Below are positions 22,276 to 32,805 of a DNA stretch of 64,000 nt, one piece after another. Source of the DNA: Strobilurus pachycystidiatus (Eukaryota; Basidiomycota; Agaricomycetes; Agaricales; Physalacriaceae); NCBI GenBank assembly GCA_019915135.1, contig JAHLMK010000019.1, positions 310,001 through 374,000 on the forward strand. Reading direction: 5' to 3'. The translations under genes and the position numbers were made by a program. The notes below the pieces were generated by a model. It saw only the letters and a list, made by a program, of their open reading frames with translations. It searched no databases and was not told where the DNA came from. Every line of letters starts with the position of its first letter. Positions within the stretch are counted from its first letter, which is position 1.

Positions 22276-23674
22276 GCGCAATGCCAGTAGAGGTATGTAC
22301 GTGGCTACTGCGTATCCCTGCCGTGCATGATGTGTCGAACAGCCAGCCCCCTCGCGCACATTCCGGTTTCCGTTTGCTATCATGTTTCCACTATGCTATC
22401 TATTTGCATCTGTAATAGCCATGCCGTCAAGGTTTTCCATGCCTTGAGTTATCTTGTCTGCATATCTCTAATACTTACATCCAAGATGAATACCGGGGAG
22501 AGGGAGGAAAGTGATAGATAATAAATCCGAACCAAGCTGTAATGTCTGAATCCGCATCGTCTTGTTTAGAGCAATGTCATCTTTTGTTGTTCGTGTTAGT
22601 CTGGGTGATGGGACATATTCCGAACATAGTGTACATTCTCCGGTGTCTGTCTCGCAGGGAGGACCTGGGGAGGACGAAAAACATCAGAACTCATAATCCC
22701 GGTCACCTGCTCTCGGGTGCCTGGATTCCCAGCTCGAGTAAGTAGAAAGTTCGGCCCGGATCCGAGTCTAGAGGTTCTTATGTCAGCGGGCTATCGAACG
22801 ACGCCCTTGCACCATCAAGTCCCATAGCCAGCCCAAAGGACCTTGACTCATCTATCGCTTCACTAAACGCGACTCCGCTTTTGAGATCGCAATGGCCAGC
22901 CGTCTCTTCTATCTACACCTCGTTCCCGCCACATGCTGGCCGAATCATTGCCATCGTCTGCGGCGTCCTGCACACGCTTGGCCTGAGAGGCGGTCCTACG
23001 CTGAGTCAATAAGCTCACCCTTCTTGATGAGGCGAAGGTCGGACCAATGATGCTCAAGGCGCTCACCAACTTGAATCTCGAACCGCCACATTATCTCGGG
23101 GTCCAACGCACGATGTGATCCGGAGCATCAGGTCCTCCGACTCACCAGCCAGCTCACGAAGGCCCGCGCGCGAAGGGGATATTCACTGAGGGGGTTGGGA
23201 TGGTTGGGATGGGGCAATCGACCAGACGGCCAAACACATCGTTAGGACCTATGGTCTGGATAGCGAGGACCAGTACGTATTGAGACGTCGACTGATGACC
23301 ATAGCTCACGGTACTGACTGTAGCTCGTTGCATACTATGATGAGGTGCGAGGGCTGGCCAACGCGAGGATATGCTTGACACGCAGGATGTAGCGAATTTG
23401 TTGCACTGCCAGCCGTGTCTCGGCAATTGTTCAATGGCTGGCTCCAATGAACAACCGCTATCTCATATGGACAATGGCCCGTTTGTTGTCTTCAGGCCAT
23501 TGTTTTCCTCTTAGCAACGCATTGATCAACAGTAGATCACGTCGATGGCCTATTGTCGATCAATGCAATTGTCCTTCTTTGATCAGCTCTCGCCTCCTTA
23601 TAATGCCACCTTCCCAAGACCAATACGATAACAACACTCCTGCTATCCACTTCCTGCTCTAAGCCACCAACATC
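22276..23674. other. No supported gene; possible minus-strand orphan exons 22863-23447
   Basis: Minus-strand frames here contain coding-like pieces (FEIQVGERLEHHWSDLRLIKKG, split at a possible intron; and QYVLVLAIQTIGPNDVFG). They could be exons of one unrecognised gene. I cannot fix a start, a stop or a family. Confidence 0.25.
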
Positions 23675-24949
23675 ATGGTACGCTATCGATCGCGAGTCTT
23701 CTGCGCTGTCTTACCTTGCACAGACAATTCCCTCAGACAAGATTGCAATGTCAAAGGCCCTCGGCGCCGCATTTCTGCAATTTCAGGTAGAAGAGCTGGA
23801 GAAGAAGACCCCTACCTCTTCTCGACGCCGCGACAATCGAGGAAAGCGCGCGGCCGCCGATGAGAGTCTGCGTTCGGAGAAGCAGCCGCGTTCGGACGCT
23901 GATATTGTCGTGGTTGATGCCAGCGTTTTAGTGCACGCACTGAACCATGTCAAGAAATGGTGCCTCCCTGGAAGAACCGAGATCGTTATCATTCCCCTGG
24001 AGGGTGCGTTAGCTCTCTTTCAGGCTTATCAACAGGCATTGACAGCCAGTATGATCTAGCTCTGAAATCTCTCGATGCCCTCAAGCGAAGCTCCCCTCTG
24101 GCTCGCGAGGCATCCCGTCTCCTTGAAGATCATATCGGCACCAACCCGCGCATCCGAATTCAAGCGGACAATGCCTTCGCCAACTGGGACGACATCTACT
24201 TCGCAGACCCCAAGTACTCGAAAACAATCCCCAGTTCCTCGATACGGAACACAATCTGCAGCGCACGTTGGGAGAAACAACACGCTGTATCGACTCTTGG
24301 CTGTAATCCTTCCGCTCGACCAAGGGTCATTCTAGCTGTCTGCCCAACTTCTGCCTCAGACGACCCACGCGTTGATGGTGTCGATGTGGAGAACTGGGCG
24401 CGTCACGGCTCCGTGCCGATTCTTTCCCTCTCTCCCACAGTTCCTGTGAAGAAGACTCCGAGTCCTCGGGCTGAAGCTAAGCATCGGGTCACCAAGTCTG
24501 CTGACGCGAAGTCAAACTGCGTCGAAAACTCGGATACCTTGAGCTTTGAGGACTTCATGCTCCACCAACGGAGTAAACGAGCGCCGCAAATTGAACAGTG
24601 GCCGTCTCTAGCTTCTGGAAACCCCGCTGCTTCGACAACGTCTTGTGTCCAGCCAAAGAAGGTCGAATCAGCAAATCTTGGACCGCATCATGCGCGCGCC
24701 CAGAGTGAGGCGTGGCCATCACTTGCTTCTACCGCCCCACATTCTTCGAGTTCTAGCACGTCGAATACACCTCAGGGAAGCGCTTCCGGAACATCTTCCA
24801 GCCGAGGGGCTTTGCTCGGATACATGAAGGACGCTGTCGCTGAACGGAGCCGTCTGGAGAACAAACCCGTTCAACGCACCACGGAGAGCTCTCTATCGCC
24901 CCGAAGAGGCAGGTCCTCATACGCTCGTGCTTCAGTGGCCAACCGTTGA
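23675..24949 (+). CDS. PIN-domain protein, NMD4-like (paralogue 2)
   Basis: Exons 23675..23677, 23724..24003, 24060..24949, 390 aa. The first exon is just the ATG, followed by a 46-nt GTACGC...CAG intron; this start gives SDKIAMSKALGAAFLQFQ, which aligns with SNKLAMSKALGAAFLNHQ of paralogue 1. The PIN region reads ADIVVVDASVLVHALNHVKKW, IVIIPLEALKSLDALKRSS, LAREASRLLE, NPRIRIQADNAFANWDDI and TICSARW. The C-terminal half differs: it is longer, Ser-rich and contains two WPSLAS repeats (EQWPSLAS, EAWPSLAS) and a basic end. It shares the intron inside the PIN domain (after PLE) with paralogue 1. NMD role is inferred from family resemblance. Confidence 0.75.
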
Positions 24950-25377
24950 ACAGTCATGCGTTTGTGATTTGCGGTGGGCTCTCTAGCGGGCGCTAATCAG
25001 TCCGCAACCCGAAAGCGGTACTTACCTATGCAACATCTTCAACTTGATTGCCAGCATGTACACTATCACACATCCTGCGCCATAAGCGTACTCTTTGTCG
25101 TATGTACTGTATGTAGATAATGAGACAATATGAATTTATGATGAATGCCTTGTTCGTCGATGCTGTGCGCAGGTGCATTTTAGGCATCTTCTTTGTTTAC
25201 AAGCGCCGAGTTAAGCCACAAACCCGCGACAAGGTACACACCACTGGTCTACAGCCGAAGGATCAGTTTGGTTCTGCAACTACCACGCACTGGGTGTCAG
25301 AAGCAAAACCCAGAGCGGCACTTGTTTATATCACTTCTGACCCCGGCACGAGCAATCCACGCAAGGTCGAATGCTAT
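24950..25377. other. No supported gene
   Basis: Only short frames; 3' flank of the NMD4-like gene 2 and upstream DNA of a tRNA gene. Confidence 0.45.
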
Positions 25378-25461
25378 GCATTAATGGGGTAGTGGTAACC
25401 TGGGTCGTTGCCAAAGAACGTAACGTTCGACCCGCCGGGGGTTCGATTCCCTCTTAATGCA
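25378..25461 (+). tRNA. tRNA-Gly(GCC), copy 1, with intron
   Basis: Acceptor arms GCATTAA and TTAATGC pair perfectly, D-arm GGGTAGTGGTAACC, T-arm GGGGGTTCGATTCCCTC. The anticodon loop TTGCCA is interrupted after position 37 by a 13-nt intron (AAGAACGTAACGT) and the stem GGTCG/CGACC closes around it. Anticodon GCC. The mature body is 71 nt including the discriminator A. Confidence 0.93.
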
Positions 25462-25919
25462 GTTACTTGTAATCCGCGAACTTTTTGAATTGAAAAGTTA
25501 TAGAATTTTGTTTTTAAATTTCAAGTCTCGACAGACTCGACTCTCGAGTTGAAAGTTGAAACCTGAGACTTAACAGGGCTTAGCGAAGCCCGTTGCGGGC
25601 ACGGCTCGCTAGTTACCGACTTCCAAGTTCCGAGGGAACGAGTCCCTACCAACTCCCCGCGGGGGCCCGCGCATTAGAGGGCAAAGTACAAGGTGTATCT
25701 CTCGTATTCCAGAGCCATTGCATGGTTCGTTCAACTTTCAACATTCAACGATCAGACTCTGCCGTAATTCCTCTTTTCTCCTTTGTACCATGACCACGTT
25801 TTTCTCCCCTGGCCCATTCACTTCGCTGTTTCATACTATTACTACTGGACCGAAGAAGCCACACGTGCGCATGGCTCCCACCCGCGCGCGAAAATACACC
25901 TGAATGTGAGTTTAGAACC
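25462..25919. other. Intergenic, no gene
   Basis: Between the tRNA and the PI-PLC gene. GC-rich short inverted segments occur near 25575-25600 (GGGCTTAGCGAAGCCC). No coding sequence is supported. Confidence 0.4.
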
Positions 25920-25927
25920 TATATAAG
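25920..25927 (+). promoter_or_regulatory. TATA box of the PI-PLC X-domain gene
   Basis: TATATAAG is 70 bases upstream of the ATG at 25997. Confidence 0.5.
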
Positions 25928-25996
25928 CTCCAGGACCCGGAGCTCGACGGCGGGAACCGCGCGTTTCGGCCTCTGACTCTCACCATCATCTCGGCC

Positions 25997-27597
25997 ATGT
26001 TAGTGCTCTCGCTCGTACTTGCAGGTCTTGGTTTTACATTGGCAATGGCTTTTCCGAGAGCGCCCACGTTGGATCGAGCGCGTCTGGCGGAGGCGCTTCA
26101 GCGCGGGAGGGGGATCTTAGGTGGGTGGGCGCCGTCCTATCCCTCGCCATATCTTTCCTCTTGTTAAATCGCCCTGTCGAATGCCGTGGACTAATCCTGT
26201 TTCATCCTAATTTAGGCGATTACACAGAATGCGCAGCGACGTCCAAGACGTGTACGTGGATGGCGAAGCACGCGGACGCGACAAGATTGGAGGATATGAG
26301 TATCCCGGGGACGCATGATGCTGCGACGTGTACGTACGGTCTCCTCCGTCTTTCTTCATTGCGGGCTACTTACGATGCTTGACCAACAGGGAACTACACC
26401 CAAGCACGGCAAGACGAGCTCATGATCTACACGGGGACAGACATCCCCGAAGCGAAGTACTTCCGCTGTCAGGAACACTCCATGTTCGACATGCTCAACG
26501 GCGGCATACGCGTGTTTGACTGGAGGGTCGCCTATAACCCGGGGAACGAGACGGTCGGGTTTCATCATAGTGCGTTTAGCCCGTTCTATTTTGTCTCCTG
26601 GTGGATCGGAGCTGATGGTGGCCAGGCCAGGCAATGCTCGACCCGAACGCCACCCTCTCTGATGTCTTGTATGGGTTCTACTATTGGCTCACTCAACATC
26701 CCTCCGAGGCGGTTCTTATAAGTATTAATCACGAGAGCGGGACGGGTACACCAGAGGACTCGGCGCTCTACGAGAAGATCTACGCGGGCTTGAACGATGA
26801 GGTCGCGAGGTTATTCTGGGTTGGACTGGACGGAACGGTGAGCTGGGCTTTTTGTTTCATCTGCTTAGGATTGTGGTACGTGAACGCTGACTGGGCGTCT
26901 ATCTAGCTCCCAACTCTTGGCGCTGCACGCGGCAAGCTCGTCCTCCTTCGTCGTTTTTCATGGAACCTGCTACCCAAAACGGACGCTTACAAACGCAGGT
27001 TTGGCATCTACCTCGATGCGAGCCAGTGGACGGACAACGGGGCTGATATCACGCTGGTGTACAATACCCTAACCACGCCCAAGAAGGTATATCATCTTCC
27101 TCTCCTCACTCCTTTGCGAATCCTGACCACCCGCCCACGCCAGATTGCCCGAATAGAGGATTACTACGAGATCGGCCTACCCAACGGGTCAGGCGTAGCC
27201 GAGAACGTTCAATGGAAATTCAACGCGACGACTGCGCACGTGCAGAAGGCTATTAATGCTGCGGGAGTGCATGATACGCAGTTTTGGATCTCGTTTGCTA
27301 GCTCGGAGCACAATGATGACGATCCGCCTGAGACTCCTGAAGTGAGTGATATTCGTGTCTTGTCTACTTTACAGCTAAACGAAGTACGGTAACTAGATCA
27401 TGGCGCTCGGGAATGGAGCGGACGTGCCTGGGGTAAATCAGCGCTTGCTACCGTGGTTGCAGGCGAGGAGGGGAGCGAGGATGGGCGTTATTAGTAAGTG
27501 TTCCATCCCTCTGTCCTGACCCGGTATTGACGCGGGGTCAGTGCTCGATTTCTTCGACAGTGTATCCGGGGTCGTAGAGGCCATTATTGATGTCTGA
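25997..27597 (+). CDS. Secreted PI-PLC X-domain protein
   Basis: Exons 25997..26120, 26216..26329, 26390..26569, 26626..26837, 26907..27086, 27144..27341, 27397..27493, 27542..27597; all phases agree, 386 aa. A hydrophobic N-terminus (LVLSLVLAGLGFTLAMAF) looks like a signal peptide. The PI-PLC X core begins DMSIPGTHDAAT with the first catalytic His near residue 75, then GGIRVFDWRV, VGFHHS with the second His, DVLYGFYYWL, AVLISINHE and GKLVLLRRF. The length and the lack of Y, C2 or EF-hand domains match fungal extracellular or GPI-type single-domain enzymes, which cleave phosphoinositides or GPI-related lipids. The last exon ends in a short hydrophobic tail (SVSGVVEAIIDV). Substrate is inferred only from the family. 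Confidence 0.88.
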
Positions 27598-28098
27598 ATC
27601 AATCTGGGTTGGAGTTGGGTGGTCCGGCTTAGGGCTTTGATTTGAGCATCTGTAATGAGACACAACAGGAGTGGCCGATGATAATCCCACGACTGCTGCG
27701 TTGCCTGCATACCACCCGGTAACTCTCATTCCGAAGATGTGATTGTCAAGGATCAGTTTGACTGTCCATAGCCGCGACTACAGTAGTATTCTTTGGCACC
27801 ATACTAAGTTTTGAGTCTCGACTATGAGACGTGCTCGTACAAATTCTTTCTCAAGATTTTGTGAGTTGAATGACACATGGTCCGGAAACCTCATGAGTCA
27901 AGACTTCAGTGTAACCTGTTGCCTTCTTGGGTGTACACGGTACTCCCTGATTTATATCAATACTCAACAGTCCAAGTGCGAGTCAAACAGTAAACTTCAA
28001 GGTTCATTAAAATTTCAAGAATCAAGAGTCAAGAGTCAAGACTCAAGTATTGTGCACGGCGCACGCAACAGAAAAAAGTCAACTTGACGACTATGTAC
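27598..28098. other. Intergenic, no gene
   Basis: AT-rich 3' flank with short direct repeats of CAAGAATCAAGAGTCAAGA type near 28015-28045. No gene seen. Confidence 0.45.
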
Positions 28099-28189
28099 TG
28101 CATTAAGGGGGAATCGAACCCCCGGCGGGTCGAGATCACACAAAGACCCCCCATGGCAACGACCCAGGTTACCACTACCCCATTAATGC
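28099..28189 (-). tRNA. tRNA-Gly(GCC), copy 2, with intron
   Basis: Same exonic sequence as copy 1 except the T-arm 3' strand is CCCCC instead of CCCTC. The intron after position 37 is 20 nt (TGGGGGGTCTTTGTGTGATC). The acceptor stem is perfect, discriminator A, anticodon GCC. Confidence 0.93.
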
Positions 28190-28286
28190 GACACCTTTCA
28201 GCCTCTACTAGCATATGCAAGCCTCAAGTGAAACTCAAGACAGAGAAGTTCAAATAAGACGACATAGATATCATACACACTGCCTG

Positions 28287-29103
28287 CTACCTCGCGCCCT
28301 GCGAATTGACACCCTCCTGGACCTTTGCCTGCATGACGTTGACGAGCATGGTCATGTTTTCCTGCTTCTTGGCGATGGCTTCCTCGAGCGCGGCCGTGTT
28401 GGTGTCCAGATATGCGATCTTGGCCGTGTAGTGTTGCATGGCTTGCGGGAGCGTCTGCGAGGGGTGGGGTTAGCGATGCAGAAGGGCGGAGGGGAGATAC
28501 GAGAGATGAGGGGGAGGGGGTGATCGAGCATCGAGATGATGAGGGGGTTTTTCGGGGAGAAGATGACTGGTTTCCCGGAAGAGAAGATGGCGGGGTGCAG
28601 TGGATAGGCTTGACATGGTGGACCAACGCACCTTCTGCACGTAGTACCCTGTCCCAACGTCGACAATCACGCTCTCCGCGTTCGCGATCTTGCCAGGCAC
28701 GTATAGCGAGTTGGTCAAAGGTACCAGCACGGGCTTGCCTGTGGATGGCTCGGTTAGCGTCGATCGAATGCCGAAAGATATGGTCCCACGCGCGCTTGCA
28801 TGACTGGGATGGGAAGGCGCGCCGTGGACCTGGATGCCGGACGCAAAACGATTACACGCACCTTCTCCGCCCTTAATCTCCTTCACGCTATCAATGCACG
28901 TCCGGAATTTGGCCTGCGCCTGCTTCAGCTGCGCGAACGACGACGTCAAGTGGGTCAATTCCTATCCCCCAGCCGTCGTCAGCACCACACCACCGCCCAA
29001 ACCAGAACCAGAAACGCACCTCCTCCAGCTGCTTCTTGACATCCGCCAACTGCGCCAAGTCCAGATCCGCGACGTTCACTTGTTGCTGCTGCTGTTGCGA
29101 CAT
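28287..29103 (-). CDS. GIM5: Prefoldin subunit 5 (alpha-type)
   Basis: Subunit of the hexameric prefoldin chaperone that hands nascent actin and tubulin to CCT in the cytosol. Exons: complement(28287..28454, 28632..28738, 28862..28961, 29020..29103), 152 aa, normal size. N-terminal helix with a Gln run (MSQQQQQQ), VADLDLAQLADVKKQLEEEL, FAQLKQAQAKFRTCI, then the beta hairpins LVPLTNSLYVPG and VIVDVGTGYYVQK, and a C-terminal coiled-coil AALEEAIAKKQENM. VDVGTGYYV is diagnostic for the alpha-class subunit 5. The gene lies between two divergently oriented tRNA-Gly genes (28099 minus and 29229 plus). Confidence 0.93.
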
Positions 29104-29228
29104 TTCTTTTCGCGATTGTGGTGATGGTCACAGTCGATGAGGGCGATCGAGATTTCAAAAATGGATGGTGGCCGACGGATCGCCGCGTCTCTGCGTCTCA
29201 CACAGCATGATGTCAAAGAGTGCCCACT

Positions 29229-29312
29229 GCATTAATGGGGTAGTGGTAACCTGGGTCGTTGCCAATGAACGTAACGTTCGACCCGCCGGGGGTTCGATTC
29301 CCTCTTAATGCA
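29229..29312 (+). tRNA. tRNA-Gly(GCC), copy 3, with intron
   Basis: Exons identical to copy 1 (T-arm CCCTC type). The intron is 13 nt (ATGAACGTAACGT), differing from copy 1 by one base. Discriminator A. Flanks differ from copy 1. Confidence 0.93.
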
Positions 29313-30063
29313 TGAGTCGTAACCGACCGTGTTTTTGTTAACAGTTACGGTGTTCACTGTTTTCAGCAGAATTCAAATTTCAAGAATCAAAGTTCAAACT
29401 TTCATGGTTCAATTTATCAGAGAACCATTACTGTTACATACCGTGCCCTCTGGAGTCTGAAGCCCTTGAGTTTACCGTTACCTGCCCATGTTGCGCAATT
29501 CCAATTTTCCCGCCAGCCGCGGCCACTCACATTTGTCTTTGGTTTCCATCCGAGTTTTAGTCTACAAACAGAAGAAAACAAGGCTCGTGAACTCATGGTT
29601 GGCAGCGGAGCAGAAGCCAACAAGAAAAGGCTCGGACGACGTGTTGGTCGTTTGCAGTGAGTAGATCATGACTGGTTGCTTCTGCTCTCGGCAAGTCAAA
29701 ACTGGACGTGCTACACGTACTTTACGGCCAGCCAAGTACCGAATGGTCAGTCACTAATGGCGCGGTCATCGCAGTAGCAATCTGTTTCTTGCCTTCAGTG
29801 TGCAAATTGGTTGCTGGGATACGGATACTTACAACGGGAGGCGAACGCTTTTCTGGGATTCTGTCCGCGAAGAACGATGCAGCCTCTCGATATCACGGCT
29901 GGACAACGGTCTGAGGCTTCTCACGGTATCCTTCGAGTCAAGAAATCAACGTTAACATCTCAAAACATTAATACGACAGTCATTTTGCACTACACTGTTT
30001 CGTTCACATAAGCCACAGAACACCCAAACGCTGAGAGCCACAACTCACCTTTTCCTTTGTTCT
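29313..30063. other. Intergenic; right part duplicated at the second xylanase locus
   Basis: No gene. From about 29880 to 30063 the sequence resembles 43890-44070 (shared GCTTCTCACGGT, TTAACAT and AACACCCA blocks), the 3' flank of the other GH11 gene. Confidence 0.5.
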
Positions 30064-30883
<820 letters not shown>

Positions 30884-30950
30884 TTATCCGCGCCGTTGCC
30901 AACGACAACACGGCTTTCGTCGAAATCCCGGCGAAATTCTGATGATGGCG

Positions 30951-31036
30951 CGTTCATACCACCGCAGAGGTGTATCGCACGTTCATACCACTAAGAGGTG
31001 TATCGCACGTTCATATCACCACAGAGGTGTATCGCA
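30951..31036. repeat. Three tandem 28-29 bp repeats upstream of xylanase A
   Basis: Three near-identical units begin CGTTCATA(C/T)CAC and end AGAGGTGTATCGCA at 30951-30979, 30980-31007 and 31008-31036. They sit about 150-240 bases upstream of the xylanase A start. The corresponding region of xylanase B lacks this array. Confidence 0.85.
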
Positions 31037-32805
31037 CAAAGATCTAGAGAAGAGAGGGAAAAATCGGCAAAACGTGGTGGCGTTGTTACCCTTCGTTATG
31101 AGCGATATGGCGCGTGGTGAGGCAAGCAGCAAGTTGCAATACGTAATTACCGACCATCAGCCAGGATTTCGGGCTGGCCAGAAGGCGCAGCAGTGGGTAT
31201 TTGCTCCAAGTTTAGACGCACGGGAAGAAGCTTTGATGGAGGTGGTACTTGTATCACCGTGGTTCGTAATTTATCGCTGTCAAGTCAGATGATGCGGCCA
31301 CGAACATGTATGCCGGTATTTGTCACCGTCTACTTTTTGTGTCTCGATGAAGTCTTTGCTGTTGAATCCCTCCCAAGAACACGTACGTACTCAGAGCTTA
31401 GAAACTCACTCAACCGTTAATGCTCCTGGTCGCATCTCGCCGACACACCGGATCGGCTTGTGACCGTGCCCTTACCCGCCCCAGATGATAGTAGCAAGTA
31501 TAGTTTCTCCTTTCCACTAACATCACGACTTGCAGAATCTCGGAATGTTTTTTCCTCAGGTCTGGGCGGTTGATGCTCGGCGATCGACTGCGCAGTTCTT
31601 CGTTCAACTCATCTCGCAATTCTTGCGCAAGCTCTCGTTTGTAGATGGGAACAGTGGCCAGCAAAGGGAACGGTTCAATTCCTCGCGGACTTGACTTGGA
31701 ACTGGGCAGCCTGTTGCCGAGCCCCGTCACAGCAGTCCCGATTTTTGCCGCATACGAGCCTAACCACGGGAGTGATGGCGGGTAACGCGGAGTGTCCTTC
31801 CTTCCCGTTGTCTCCAATCACTCGTCGGGGCTGTCTGTGTACCCGGCTCACTGCCCGCTGCAAGGTGTGTTCGCAGCATGGCAAGGGCCCGGGGTCATAC
31901 TAATGTTTCGTTTCGCGAAGCCGCTTTCCCGGGCCGAGTCCTTCGCTCCAACTAGCTAGTGCTAAAGACGCGTTTTCTCTCTTTTCCTCATGAGTTGGCA
32001 GGCATTCATCACGCGCATTGTGTCTGAGTAAAAGTAGTCGTGCACGGTGCTGGCATCCCGGGCCATCACCTACGTTCCCAGATCCCAGATGGCAATATCC
32101 AAGACGCGTCGTACCAACAGGTTAATATTCATTGCAGTCTGTATTCCTTCAACCGCGACGTTGCATCCCTGCCTACTGCCACCCCCCGCAATCGAGTTTT
32201 GACTTTACACGTATCCGTATTCAGCGTTGGTGAGTTGCTCTTCCCGTGATGGTGGAGCGTTGTTCTTCTAAGTTACCTTCCACTTTGATCGCAGGCCGTG
32301 GTGGTACTTATCTTCAAATACTTGTGGGCCCGGGTCCGGTCGCTGCCCATTCTCCTTTTGCACCCTCCGAGTTGCCGAAAGGTCTCACATAAGTTAAGTA
32401 AGTGGAATGAGCCCAGGCTGACGTCCTTTGGTTACTTACCTGAAAATCTGCGTCGGAAAATACCTCATGGGTCCGATATTTCGCGGGCCTCGGAACGTTA
32501 CACCCTTCTCTCCATCGCCTACACGTCACCCCGAGATAGGTAGCCTCCATACAGGTAGTCTCTCCAGTGAATATCTCTTTCGTACTACATTCCATTACAC
32601 AATCGTTAACTATGTACAAAATGAATAAATAGTATGTGCTGTGTGCGTCGTATGTGTATGTATATGCGTATGCGTATGCAATGTTCGTGTCACCCCACCC
32701 CACCCCACCCCACAATTCCCCCGCCCGCTCCGACTCGTACGTCCGTCGCGCTGCCGGGTGACGCTCGTCGTGTGAGAACCACTGACAGCACCCGCACCCA
32801 CCCCA
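31037..32805. other. No supported gene; left part is the duplicated xylanase upstream block
   Basis: About 31037-31190 resembles 45020-45190 upstream of xylanase B (GATCGGCAAAAC, GACCATCAGCCAGGAT). From 31300 to 32805 I see no gene. A short (CCCCA)n run at about 32693-32712 and TATG-type simple repeats at 32640-32680 are present. Confidence 0.45.

Noticed and set aside
28015..28045. Short direct repeats resembling a repeat array or CRISPR
   Set aside because: Units are adjacent (CAAGAGT-type) without spacers; this is simple-sequence slippage in a eukaryotic intergenic region.
32693..32712. (CCCCA)n run, telomere-like
   Set aside because: Only four units, inside a gene region, and not the TTAGGG-type repeat expected of basidiomycete telomeres.
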